A DNA stretch of 64,000 nucleotides from Levilactobacillus acidifarinae DSM 19394 = JCM 15949 (GTDB lineage: Bacteria > Bacillota > Bacilli > Lactobacillales > Lactobacillaceae), in contig NZ_AZDV01000026.1 of NCBI RefSeq assembly GCF_001434835.1, positions 586,073-650,072 of the forward strand, written 5' to 3'. Of the stretch, positions 1 through 7,828 are shown one piece after another. Under the pieces are notes generated by a model. The model searched no databases and had not been told where the DNA came from. It was given only the letters and a program-made list of their open reading frames with translations. Each line of letters opens with the position of its first letter. Position 1 is the first letter of the stretch. A program made the position numbers and the translations under genes.

Positions 1-173
1 TTCATCAACCCACGTTGGGAATGGAAATCCTTCCGGTGAGCTTGCATATGCTTGTTGATTTCGTTGATGTCAGCGGTTAAAACGGCAACTTGAACTTCCG
101 TCGAACCGGTGTCACCTTCGTGACGTGCGTATTGCTTGATGATTTCGTTCTTTTGAGTTTGACTAATAGCCAT
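1..173 (-). CDS. rpsO: 30S ribosomal protein S15 (N-terminal part)
   Basis: The gene begins at the ATG at 173 and runs off the left edge, so only the first 57 residues are present. The translation starts [20 protein letters not shown] and continues with a [14 protein letters not shown] stretch and an N-H-x5-K-D-F-H-S-Q-RG segment, which are diagnostic of S15. S15 binds the central domain of 16S rRNA early in 30S assembly. An AAGGGTGG Shine-Dalgarno lies upstream. It has its own promoter and a roughly 95-nt structured leader, as expected for a gene often autoregulated by its product. Identification is secure; the C-terminus is not visible. Confidence 0.95.
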   Translation of the reverse strand, partial: MAISQTQKNEIIKQYARHEGDTGSTEVQVAVLTADINEINKHMQAHRKDFHSQRGLM

Positions 174-268
174 GGTAAATTACCACCCTTTCAAATAAGT
201 GCCCCAAACTGAGTAAGTCGTCGGTGGCCGCCGACAAACTAAGTCAAGGGTTTGTGCGTTTCGCACAG
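174..268 (-). promoter_or_regulatory. rpsO 5' leader with hairpins
   Basis: This is the stretch between the predicted rpsO start site and its ATG. Read on the minus strand it contains a perfect GTGCG-N3-CGCAC hairpin (254-266) at the 5' end and a second GTCGG/CCGAC hairpin further down, before the AAGGGTGG ribosome site. S15 represses its own translation through leader structures in several bacteria. That this leader does so is inference. Confidence 0.35.
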
Positions 269-274
269 TTACCT

Positions 275-303
275 ATCATACTGGAAATTTTGCAAAAACG
301 CAA
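275..303 (-). promoter_or_regulatory. rpsO promoter
   Basis: On the minus strand TTGCGT (303-298) and TATGAT (280-275) are separated by 17 bp, a good sigma-A match. Transcription would start near 268, about 95 nt before the rpsO ATG. Confidence 0.6.
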
Positions 304-361
304 GGCTTTCGTTATAAGTGGCTATCAAGTAAAATTACTTTACAATAATCTGGCGAAGGTA

Positions 362-390
362 TTGCATTCCCTCTCAGGGTTCTGTATAAT
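362..390 (+). promoter_or_regulatory. rpsT promoter
   Basis: TTGCAT (362-367) and a perfect TATAAT (385-390) are separated by 17 bp. The start site would lie near 397, leaving a leader of about 55 nt before rpsT. Confidence 0.75.
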
Positions 391-450
391 GACATACGTT
401 GAAATTAAGATTTCCGGTACCAGGATTTCTCATTCGGAGGTGAAATTTTC

Positions 451-705
451 ATGCCAATTATCAAATCTGCTATCGAACGGGCCAAGACTAACATCAAGGC
501 TAACGAACGTAACTCCGCACAATTAAGCACGATGCGGACTGCTGTTAAGCGTTTCGAACAAGCTAAGACTGCCGGTGCTGACAACGCGGAAGAATTATTC
601 CGTTTAGCTAGTGCTGCCGTAGACAAGGCTGCTACTAAGGGCTTAATCAAGCGGAACAAGGCTTCCCGTGACAAGTCACGGATGGCTGCCCGTTTAGCTA
701 AGTAA
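451..705 (+). CDS. rpsT: 30S ribosomal protein S20
   Basis: An 84-residue, Lys/Arg/Ala-rich protein that starts [14 protein letters not shown] and ends [15 protein letters not shown], matching S20 along its whole length. S20 binds the 5' domain and helix 44 of 16S rRNA. A GGAGGTG ribosome site precedes the ATG. The gene is monocistronic: a consensus promoter lies upstream, a strong intrinsic terminator lies downstream, and it is divergent from rpsO. It faces holA, which is transcribed toward it. S20 synthesis is autoregulated in E. coli; nothing here proves or excludes that. Confidence 0.97.
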   Translation: MPIIKSAIERAKTNIKANERNSAQLSTMRTAVKRFEQAKTAGADNAEELFRLASAAVDKAATKGLIKRNKASRDKSRMAARLAK

Positions 706-735
706 TCACACATCAACCTCATGAGATGATGTAAT

Positions 736-769
736 AAAGGCGCGACCAATTAGTTGGTTGCGCCTTTTT
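736..769 (+). terminator. rpsT intrinsic terminator
   Basis: Stem AAAGGCGC-A/G-ACCAA with loop TTAG and the complementary arm, followed by TTTTT. The opposite strand gives only TTTATT, so it may also stop the convergent holA transcript, but weakly. Confidence 0.85.
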
Positions 770-785
770 GTGTGCTTATTTTTAA

Positions 786-1829
786 TTACACCGTAGCCCT
801 TTGCCCCGCAAACTGCGTCATGAATAGTGAGAAGAGTAATTCCGGATCTAAAGCCGTCGACTTCATCTGCCGTTCCACCTTAAAGAGCCCCAGGTAGGCT
901 CGGTTGAGATCGTCTAGGTGAAAGCGGCGGTGCGTCTGGAGGGCTAGCTTAATTCGGTAAGGGTGTACCTTGAGCGTGCTGGCCAGTTTTCCTTGGCTAT
1001 ACCCTTGCTGCGCAAGCACCTTGGTCTGAATCAGTAAGCGAAACTGTCCCTGCAGAATTGCATTGATCCGTAAGGGTTCCTCCTTGGCCTGTAAAAGCTC
1101 TCTGTACAGGGCCACGGCCCCCGCCGTGTTCTTCGCCAACACGCGGTTAACCAAGTCAAACACGTTTTGGGTCAACGTTTGTCGCACCAGGCCCTGAACT
1201 GCGGCCGCCTGAATCTCGTGTTCGGGCAACGTATAGAGTTCCAATTTTTCACGTTCGTTCATCATCAGCGACAAATCGGCATCTGTTCGTTGGATCAGGT
1301 CATTCAGGGCGGCCGGCACCATGGTGTAGCCGTCCTGCTTTAGCTGCGCCTGAAAGAACTGGCGAACTTCGCGCTCCGCAAAATCTCCCAATTCAATCGT
1401 TGTGGCCACCTTTTTTAACTGCTTCACAATTTTTTTACGGCCGTCTAACTTAGCGTACGGGGCAAAAAAGACCAGAACGGTGCTGGCCATGGGTGCCGTT
1501 AAATATTGTTCCAAACTGTTCAGGTCGTGATCAACTTTACTTTTCTTGGTCTCCCCGGTCAAAAAAACGGGATTATCTAGGCAGACCACCCGGCGTTCCC
1601 CGAAGAACGGGGCCGCCATGGCATCGTCGAGCCCCACGGCCAACGGCACCGTCTCCAGATCATAACTGGCGTAGTTCATGGTTTGTTCTTCACTCGGGAC
1701 TAATTGCTTAAACGCGGTTTTTAACCGATGCTGAAAGTAGGGCATTTCCCCCATGATGACGTAGATGGGGGCGGCCACTTGACCGCCAGCTAGTTGTTTT
1801 AAAAGTTGTGTTATCGTCACGCCTGTCAT
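786..1829 (-). CDS. holA: DNA polymerase III subunit delta
   Basis: This AAA+-fold clamp-loader subunit opens the beta sliding clamp. The 347-residue product has the delta-type N-terminus (IYVIMGEMPYF), the degenerate ATPase core (LVFFAPYAKLDGRKKIVKQL) and the C-terminal collar domain (KEEPLRINAILQGQFRLL). The usual length is about 340. I chose the ATG at 1829 because it overlaps the comEC stop as ATGA, giving translational coupling. Longer frames only add comEC-overlapping sequence. A GTG three codons in (1820) has better spacing from AAAGGGG and is a reasonable alternative. It is the last gene of the comEA-comEB-comEC-holA operon, an arrangement common in Bacillota. Confidence 0.93.
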   Translation of the reverse strand: MTGVTITQLLKQLAGGQVAAPIYVIMGEMPYFQHRLKTAFKQLVPSEEQTMNYASYDLETVPLAVGLDDAMAAPFFGERRVVCLDNPVFLTGETKKSKVDHDLNSLEQYLTAPMASTVLVFFAPYAKLDGRKKIVKQLKKVATTIELGDFAEREVRQFFQAQLKQDGYTMVPAALNDLIQRTDADLSLMMNEREKLELYTLPEHEIQAAAVQGLVRQTLTQNVFDLVNRVLAKNTAGAVALYRELLQAKEEPLRINAILQGQFRLLIQTKVLAQQGYSQGKLASTLKVHPYRIKLALQTHRRFHLDDLNRAYLGLFKVERQMKSTALDPELLFSLFMTQFAGQRATV

Positions 1830-4081
1830 TCCCCTTTTAAATTTAATTTTGTTTGCCAAACTCCTTGCTGACCTCGATACACGTAGCGAATCATGCCCCG
1901 CTGTTGGGTACTGACCCACGGTAACTGGGCCGCCTGAAGCGTCCGTAACGTCTCGGGACTGGGATGACCATAGCGATTGTGGCGTCCCGCCGAAATGATC
2001 GCCAATCGGGGCTTCACCTGCGCCACGAAGTTAGCCGCCGTGGCGGTTTTACTACCGTGATGGCCTAGTTTAAGGACGTCGGTCCGCAGCTGCGGTTGGG
2101 CCGCTAAGATTTTCTGTTCTCCCGTCTGGTCCAAATCACCCATAAATAGGAAGTTTAACCCACCAAAGGTGCCCTGTAAAGCTAGTGAACCGGCATTTTC
2201 GGCCGGCATGACCGTAAAGGGGTGCTGGACCACTAGCGGCGATGGGACCCCCACTTGCAAGGGACGGACCCGTAGCCCGGGATAACGCGCCACGACTCGC
2301 CGCCAAGCCGGTTCCTGGGCCATCCCCGTCGAGACCCACACGTCATCGACCCGAAACGCCGCCAAGATCGCGGGAAGATCCCCGATATGGTCCGCATCAT
2401 GATGGGTCAAATAAACGTCGTTAATGTGGGTGATCCCCCGACTTTTCAGGTAGGTCACGCTGGTATGCTCCGCCCCGTAAGTCATCGGCTGAGCAGGGGC
2501 CCAGGCCGGCTGTGGAAACGCTAAGCGGCCACCGACGTCAATCAGGGTCACGTGCCGGTTGCCGGGCGTCCGAATTAGGATGCTATCACCCTGACCCACG
2601 TCAAAATAAGCGACCTCGCCGTGCAACGGATAATGAATGCCCCCAAAGGCCAAGCCATAACTAACCAACAGTCCCACTAGCCAACGTCGCCGCTGTTGTG
2701 GAGGACGACCCCACACCCACCAGGTACCGAGATACCACGCGACTGCGATCCCCCAATAGGGTTTACCGAAGGCCACGTTTCCCGGTAACGCCGCGACCCG
2801 CCGTAACAGGTCATCGACCCCCGCGAGACCGCCCGCACACCAGTTAGTGATGACCGGCCAACGACTTCCCGTTAGCGTCCCCAAAACCGTTAGAGGTAAG
2901 AGGAAAACGGGAAATAAGGGCACCACTACCCAATTAGCGAGCATGGTTAGGCTATGCCATTGAAAGACCCCACTAAGTAGGCTGGGTAGTCCCAGTAAGG
3001 TCAGCCCCAGCTCTCGCCACCGGGGCGTCTCATTTTTAAGGAGAATTAGGGCTAACGATAACCCGTAACTCAGCTGACTTCCTAATTCAAAGACCAGCCC
3101 CGGATTATGGGCAATGCCGATTAGAAAAGCCCCTGTCCAGGCCCCTAGCGGACTCATGGGGACTTTTAACCGTCGTCCGCTGAGCTGTAACCCCCGCATC
3201 CAACAGGCCCGCAAGACCCCACTACCGCCACCGGCAAGAATCGCGTAACCCGGTAACCCCAGTAACAGGCCCCATTCCCACCACTCGCGAGGTAGCCGGG
3301 CGTGAATCAATCCCCATTCGGCTACCGTTAGAACCAACGCAACGTGTAACCCCGAGATGGCAAATAGATGAATCAGCCCTAGTTGTTGCATCCCGGCCAA
3401 TTCCTGGGGCGCCTCACTGGCCCGACTTCCCGGAAATAGACCGAGCGCATAGACCCGTAAGGCCCCGGGCAACTGCTCGCAGTACCGGATCAACCAACTC
3501 CGCCAACTATGCCAGGTATCCGCCCACCAGGTCAGCCCCCGACTCGCAGCCGGTTGCCGGGTCACGCTCGTCACCTTTAAACTGTTAACAATCCCCCGGT
3601 TAGCCCAATACTTCGCCGCGTCGAACTGGTTAAAGTTCGGGGCCGGTAGCAGGCCACTCGCCTGCCCCGTCACCCGCCACCAGGTCGGTCGGTGTAATTG
3701 TTGGAGTTGCCTGAGCTCACTTGCCGAGTGTAACGTCCCGTGGACCGTGAACCGTTCACCGTTTAACTGTTGGCCCACCAGGGTATACCCGCTGCCGCGA
3801 ATCACGGGACTATCCGGCTGAACCCGTAACCGTAACGTCACGGGTAGCGGCGTCGTGACGGACAACTTATGCTGTGTAAGTTGATTTTGCCGCCACCCGA
3901 ACCACCCCGCAAACCCTAATAATAAGCCGCCGGTCAGCAAAAGTGCGGGTAATGACCGTAACGTGAGGATCCGGCTGACGCTCAGCAGTAACAATAACCC
4001 GCCACCGAACCAGTGACCACCAAAGATCAGGCTCAACGCGGCGACCGGCAGACTGGCTAGAAACCAGTGTGCCGCGGTCAC
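1826..4081 (-). CDS. comEC: ComEC/Rec2 DNA-uptake channel
   Basis: A 751-residue multispanning membrane protein that forms the channel for single-stranded DNA entry during transformation. It has an N-terminal membrane/OB-like region, the competence core with HLFAISGLHVALVL (near residues 240-255), and a C-terminal metallo-beta-lactamase-like domain containing FDVGQGDSILIRTPG, LTHHDADHIGDL and KLGHHGSKTAT, the metal-ligand motifs of the proposed nuclease domain. The GTG start overlaps the comEB stop as GTGA, and the stop overlaps the holA ATG. The frame is intact and full length, so uptake machinery is at least encoded here; the late pilus genes are not in the window. Confidence 0.95.
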   Translation of the reverse strand: MTAAHWFLASLPVAALSLIFGGHWFGGGLLLLLSVSRILTLRSLPALLLTGGLLLGFAGWFGWRQNQLTQHKLSVTTPLPVTLRLRVQPDSPVIRGSGYTLVGQQLNGERFTVHGTLHSASELRQLQQLHRPTWWRVTGQASGLLPAPNFNQFDAAKYWANRGIVNSLKVTSVTRQPAASRGLTWWADTWHSWRSWLIRYCEQLPGALRVYALGLFPGSRASEAPQELAGMQQLGLIHLFAISGLHVALVLTVAEWGLIHARLPREWWEWGLLLGLPGYAILAGGGSGVLRACWMRGLQLSGRRLKVPMSPLGAWTGAFLIGIAHNPGLVFELGSQLSYGLSLALILLKNETPRWRELGLTLLGLPSLLSGVFQWHSLTMLANWVVVPLFPVFLLPLTVLGTLTGSRWPVITNWCAGGLAGVDDLLRRVAALPGNVAFGKPYWGIAVAWYLGTWWVWGRPPQQRRRWLVGLLVSYGLAFGGIHYPLHGEVAYFDVGQGDSILIRTPGNRHVTLIDVGGRLAFPQPAWAPAQPMTYGAEHTSVTYLKSRGITHINDVYLTHHDADHIGDLPAILAAFRVDDVWVSTGMAQEPAWRRVVARYPGLRVRPLQVGVPSPLVVQHPFTVMPAENAGSLALQGTFGGLNFLFMGDLDQTGEQKILAAQPQLRTDVLKLGHHGSKTATAANFVAQVKPRLAIISAGRHNRYGHPSPETLRTLQAAQLPWVSTQQRGMIRYVYRGQQGVWQTKLNLKGE

Positions 4082-4560
4082 CGCTCCGCTTTAGGTTGGT
4101 CAAATGGTAATTGCGTTAAGAGCTGTGGGTCCACGGTAACCTGTTGGACGGCCACGTGTTTTAAATCTAACAGTTTTTGCGCGTACGGATCGTTATGGTA
4201 ATTTCGCAGGTAGGTAATTTTGGTGATGCCCGCCTGCAACAGCATTTTGGTGCACTGTAAACATGGGAAGTCCGTGACGTAAATTTCCGCGCCGTCCGTG
4301 GCCTCACCGAACTTTGCACACTGCAAAACCGCGTTCATTTCCGCGTGAATCGTCCGGACACAGTGCCCGTCGACTAGGTAACATCCCTGATCTAAACAAT
4401 GGTCATCCCCCGAGACCGAGCCGTTGTACCCGCCCGCAATGATCCGCCGATCGCGCACCACGATTGCTCCGACAGATAGCCGGTTACAAGTGCTGCGGGT
4501 CGAAATCACCAAGGCTTGTAACATAAAATATTGATCCCACGGAATTCGTTCTTTCGTCAT
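4078..4560 (-). CDS. comEB: ComE operon protein 2, dCMP deaminase family
   Basis: A 160-residue zinc deaminase of the dCMP/cytidine deaminase fold. The zinc site and catalytic glutamate are visible as HAEMNAVL and PCLQCTKML, and an extra Cys/His set (HCLDQGC) is typical of dCMP deaminases. The probable reaction is dCMP to dUMP, feeding dTTP synthesis. Its place between comEA and comEC is the standard Bacillota arrangement, although it is not needed for transformation in B. subtilis. Its stop overlaps the comEC start. Confidence 0.92.
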   Translation of the reverse strand: MTKERIPWDQYFMLQALVISTRSTCNRLSVGAIVVRDRRIIAGGYNGSVSGDDHCLDQGCYLVDGHCVRTIHAEMNAVLQCAKFGEATDGAEIYVTDFPCLQCTKMLLQAGITKITYLRNYHNDPYAQKLLDLKHVAVQQVTVDPQLLTQLPFDQPKAER

Positions 4561-4608
4561 GACTCACTTACCCCGTTTCTTCAGTTTATTTATTCAGTAT
4601 ACCACGCC

Positions 4609-5313
4609 CTAGGTGGTCAACTGCGCCTGCAATCGAGCCACCGTCTTCTCCCCAAAACCGGCAACCTGGGTGAGATCCTTAACGGTTTTAAACGGGCCGT
4701 GCTCGGTGCGATAGTCCACGATCTTCTGAGCCTTCTTAGCGCCCACCCCCGTAAGTTGTTGTAATTCGGTCACGGTGGCTGTGTTGAGGTTAACCATCGC
4801 TCCCGCCGAACTACTCCCACTCGTTGTACTGCTGGCGGCGGACGCGCGACCAGCCTCTCCGGTAGCCGGTGCCGTAGTTGGCGCCTTCTCACCCCGTAAG
4901 GGAACGTAAAGTTGCTGTTGGTCCGTCAACCGCAAGGCTAAGTTAATCTGGCGGCGATCCGCTCGCGGCGTCACCCCACCAGCCGTCTTGAGTGCGTCGG
5001 CAACCCGCATTCCCTGTGCAAATTGATATAAACCCGGGTGCTTAACCGCCCCTTGAACGTCGACCCAAACCTGCGTGTCATGACTGACCGCTCCGGAGGA
5101 GGCCGCACTCGTTTGACTTGCCTGCGACGAGCCACTCACCGCCTTGGTCACCGTTGCTGGAGGTGGTGGCGTCCCCAGGCCAGTTCCAGTTGTTGGAGTT
5201 GCCGGTCGCAAGAACCCCCAGAGGGCACCCAGTACCAATAATCCCACGATAACACTTCCTAATACTCGCTGGTAATGGGGCAATTGTCCCCACCAGTCTT
5301 CTATTCGTTGCAT
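4609..5313 (-). CDS. comEA: ComEA double-strand DNA receptor
   Basis: A 234-residue competence DNA receptor. The sequence shows one N-terminal membrane anchor (VLGSVIVGLLVLGALWGF), a Ser/Thr-rich spacer, an SLBB-type domain (VWVDVQGAVKHPGLYQ) and a C-terminal pair of helix-hairpin-helix motifs (LTGVGAKKAQKIV and VAGFGEKTVARL) that bind DNA outside the membrane. I start it at the ATG at 5313, which sits 8 nt after AGGAGG; the upstream GTG at 5322 lies inside that ribosome site. It is the first gene of the comE operon. Confidence 0.93.
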   Translation of the reverse strand: MQRIEDWWGQLPHYQRVLGSVIVGLLVLGALWGFLRPATPTTGTGLGTPPPPATVTKAVSGSSQASQTSAASSGAVSHDTQVWVDVQGAVKHPGLYQFAQGMRVADALKTAGGVTPRADRRQINLALRLTDQQQLYVPLRGEKAPTTAPATGEAGRASAASSTTSGSSSAGAMVNLNTATVTELQQLTGVGAKKAQKIVDYRTEHGPFKTVKDLTQVAGFGEKTVARLQAQLTT

Positions 5314-5377
5314 CCTTGTCACCTCCTCGTCACGCAGATAACTCCGGCTAACGGTGTCAAAACTTTTTTAAGCGGAC

Positions 5378-5411
5378 GAAAAAACCACCCTTCAGTTGAA
5401 AGGTGGTTTTG
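5378..5411 (-). terminator. Terminator of the ftsW-sepM operon
   Basis: On the minus strand an AAACCACC-T/C-TTCA stem closes on TGAAAGGTGG-type complement and is followed by TTTTTT. It lies just downstream of sepM and upstream of comEA. Confidence 0.85.
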
Positions 5412-5418
5412 GGGGGTA

Positions 5419-6480
5419 TTAGGGATGCGTTTGTAAGTAATGTAGGGCGTCTTGGAAGTTTTTCACCGGAACGACCTTCATGTTCGGCGCATACTTTTTC
5501 GCCGTTGCTTTAGCCAGTTGATAGTTCGTCTGGTGCTGTTCTTCGTACTTTAACAGGGCCTTGGTCGGCTTGACGTACGGTGCGAAAAACACGGTCGCCC
5601 CGGCGCGCTTAGCGGCAATGATCTTCTTATCAATTCCGCCAATCTCACCCACGTCACCGTTACTGTCCACGGTCCCCGTACCGGCAATTTTCTGGCCGTG
5701 GCGGAGGTTCTCATTGGTCAACTGCTGGTAGATCTGCAAGCTAAACATCAAACCACCCGACGGCCCTCCGATGTTTCCAGGATTGACCGTGACCTTGGTC
5801 TTGGGCACGACCTTGACGTTATCGGTCAATGTAATGCCAATCCCGGCCTTCTTGGTCGGTAAACTCATCAGCTTAGCCGTCGCCGTGCGCGTCTTACCGT
5901 TATGTTGGTATGTGATGGTTGCGCGACTCCCAATCTTCTGGTGTCGAATGTAGGTCTGATACCCCACCATATTGTTGAAGTGCCGCCCGTTCACCTTAGT
6001 CACGGTGTCCCCGACGTGTAAGTCCCGTTTAAACGGTGACTGGTCATCCACACTAACCACGTAAATTCCCAGATATTGCCGAGTCACCGGTTGCTTAGCC
6101 GCCCGGTAGGCCGTGTAGATCGACTCATTAATGGCACTCTGCATGTAGAAATCCTGCACCTTATCGTAAGTGGCGTTGCTGGTCCCACCCGTGACGTTGG
6201 CCGTGGACTCCACCGAATAATGGGGGTTGAGTTTCGCATACAGGTAACTGACTGGCCGGGCCTGAGCCACGGCAACGGAGGTAATCATGAATTTTCCGCT
6301 CCGCTTATCCGGATGACCGGGCATCTTCACGAAGGATTTTAAATTATCCGCCGACCCCGGTCCCTCAATGTACTCCGGCAAAGGCAACATAAAAAAGGCC
6401 AAAATAGCCAGCACCGCCACCAACATCCCCACAAACTGGGTTCGCTGTTCTCGCGTCGTTTGGCGTAACCGTCGTATCAT
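5419..6480 (-). CDS. sepM: SepM-like membrane PDZ/Lon-type serine protease
   Basis: A 353-residue protein with an N-terminal membrane segment (about 17-35), a PDZ domain (about 135-205) and a C-terminal Lon-type (S16) protease domain. The Ser-Lys dyad is visible as GGPSGGLMFSL (Ser near 241) and GGIDKKIIAAKRAG (Lys near 286). Streptococcal SepM trims the competence pheromone CSP outside the cell; in B. subtilis the same family is YlbL. The substrate here is unknown. The ATG overlaps the coaD stop as ATGA. It is last in the ftsW-ylbG-rsmD-coaD operon. Confidence 0.88.
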   Translation of the reverse strand: MIRRLRQTTREQRTQFVGMLVAVLAILAFFMLPLPEYIEGPGSADNLKSFVKMPGHPDKRSGKFMITSVAVAQARPVSYLYAKLNPHYSVESTANVTGGTSNATYDKVQDFYMQSAINESIYTAYRAAKQPVTRQYLGIYVVSVDDQSPFKRDLHVGDTVTKVNGRHFNNMVGYQTYIRHQKIGSRATITYQHNGKTRTATAKLMSLPTKKAGIGITLTDNVKVVPKTKVTVNPGNIGGPSGGLMFSLQIYQQLTNENLRHGQKIAGTGTVDSNGDVGEIGGIDKKIIAAKRAGATVFFAPYVKPTKALLKYEEQHQTNYQLAKATAKKYAPNMKVVPVKNFQDALHYLQTHP

Positions 6481-6965
6481 TGTTCGTCACTTCCCAACCG
6501 TTTAACCAGAGCCCGCGCAACCGGTACCGGCACCAACGTGGTCAGGTTGCCGCCAAACTTGGCGACCTCTCGTAAGAGACTCGACGACACGAACTGGTAC
6601 TGCGGATTGGCCATCAAGCACACCGTTTCAATGTGTGCATCCAAATGATGGTTCATCCCGGCGATGCCCTGCTCGTACTCAAAATCTACGCTATTACGGA
6701 GTCCCCGGACCAGTACGGTGGCGTGGCACTGCCGCATAAACGCTACCGTCAGTCCCGTCTCAACCCGCACCGTCACGTTGGGCAAATCCGGAATGCTCTG
6801 TTCGATAAAGGCGACCCGTTCGGCAGGTGTAAAAACACCCTGCTTAGCCGTATTTTGACCAACCGCGACGATTAATTGGTCGAATAAACGACTAGCCCGC
6901 GTGATTAAATCTAAGTGACCGTTGGTTAGGGGATCAAAGCTCCCCGGAAAAACCGCAATCGTCAT
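6477..6965 (-). CDS. coaD: Phosphopantetheine adenylyltransferase
   Basis: A 162-residue nucleotidyltransferase that converts 4'-phosphopantetheine and ATP to dephospho-CoA. Signature motifs are GSFDPLTNGHLD near the N-terminus (the NGH equivalent of the HxGH signature) and SSSLLREVAKFGG near the C-terminus (the ISS-type motif). The length is typical (about 160). It lies 2 nt after rsmD, and its stop overlaps the sepM start. Confidence 0.97.
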   Translation of the reverse strand: MTIAVFPGSFDPLTNGHLDLITRASRLFDQLIVAVGQNTAKQGVFTPAERVAFIEQSIPDLPNVTVRVETGLTVAFMRQCHATVLVRGLRNSVDFEYEQGIAGMNHHLDAHIETVCLMANPQYQFVSSSLLREVAKFGGNLTTLVPVPVARALVKRLGSDEQ

Positions 6966-6967
6966 CG

Positions 6968-7525
6968 TTAATCCCTTCCTACTGCATAAATGGTTAAGAC
7001 TGTAATTCCATAGTTGCGTTGTTCCACAAACTCGAAACCGGGGACCGTTTCCGGCAATTGCGCGTTTTGGTCCGTTTCACAGATGATGCGCCCCGTAGCC
7101 GTTAATAGCTTTAGTTCCCGCAATTGCGTCATTTGTTGCACAATTTTTTGTTGCGCATACGGTGGGTCGAAAAACACCAGATCAAATTGCTCGCCGCGAC
7201 CGGCAAGTTCCTGAACGGCCCGGTTAGCGTCGCGTTTTAAAATCTCAAACCGTTCCGGTGCCTTGGTGACCGCCACGTTGTCCTTGATGGTTTTAATGGC
7301 CGCATACTGGCGATCGATCAACACCGCCCGGTCAATTCCCCGGGAAACGGCCTCAATACTTAAACCGCCCGACCCGGCAAACAGGTCTAGGCTTTGGCCA
7401 CCGTCGAAGTACGGCCCAATAATGTTAAACATGGCTTCTTTGACCTTATCCGTGGTAGGACGGGTCGCCATGCCGGGCACGGCCTTTAAGCGCCGTCCCC
7501 CAAAATCACCTGCAACAATTCTCAT
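6968..7525 (-). CDS. rsmD: 16S rRNA (guanine966-N2)-methyltransferase
   Basis: A 185-residue SAM-dependent methyltransferase. The MRIVAGDFGGRRLKAVPG opening, the SAM-binding LDLFAGSGGLSIEA and the catalytic FFDPPYA motif identify RsmD, which modifies G966 in the 30S head. It is flanked by coaD and ylbG as in most Bacillota. Its ATG overlaps the end of ylbG by 4 bases. Confidence 0.95.
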   Translation of the reverse strand: MRIVAGDFGGRRLKAVPGMATRPTTDKVKEAMFNIIGPYFDGGQSLDLFAGSGGLSIEAVSRGIDRAVLIDRQYAAIKTIKDNVAVTKAPERFEILKRDANRAVQELAGRGEQFDLVFFDPPYAQQKIVQQMTQLRELKLLTATGRIICETDQNAQLPETVPGFEFVEQRNYGITVLTIYAVGRD

Positions 7526-7806
7526 GCGTCATCATCCTTTGCTTCCGCGTCTTCTTCGGGATCCGTGACCCCGTTAAACGTCTCCTTAATCTTCGGTCGC
7601 ATCGACGGCACAACGCGTTTCACAAACCGTAAATGCTGCAGTTTCTGAGTCAAATCATCAATCTCGGCCTGGTCCACGTACAGTACCACGTAACGCATCT
7701 TTTTCGAAACGTACATCACGGTACCATACCGTTTCAACTGCCGCGTTTGTTTGAGACTATAGGTGTACACGATTAAGCTCTGTCGCGGTTGAATTTCAAA
7801 TGCCAT
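7522..7806 (-). CDS. ylbG: YlbG family (DUF2129/UPF0298) protein
   Basis: A 94-residue cytoplasmic protein of unknown function. The core (LIVYTYSLKQTRQLKRYG, YVSKKMRYVVLYVD, RFVKRVVPSMRP) matches the YlbG family, which is found next to rsmD-coaD throughout Bacillota. An acidic tail (PEEDAEAKDDDA) follows the conserved part. It is cotranscribed with ftsW and overlaps rsmD. Confidence 0.9.
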   Translation of the reverse strand: MAFEIQPRQSLIVYTYSLKQTRQLKRYGTVMYVSKKMRYVVLYVDQAEIDDLTQKLQHLRFVKRVVPSMRPKIKETFNGVTDPEEDAEAKDDDA

Positions 7807-7828
7807 GGGACTTCACCCCTTCTTAGGT

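Noticed and set aside
405-749. Minus-strand 114-codon frame opposite rpsT
   Set aside because: Antisense shadow of the S20 gene, which has promoter, ribosome site and terminator on the plus strand.
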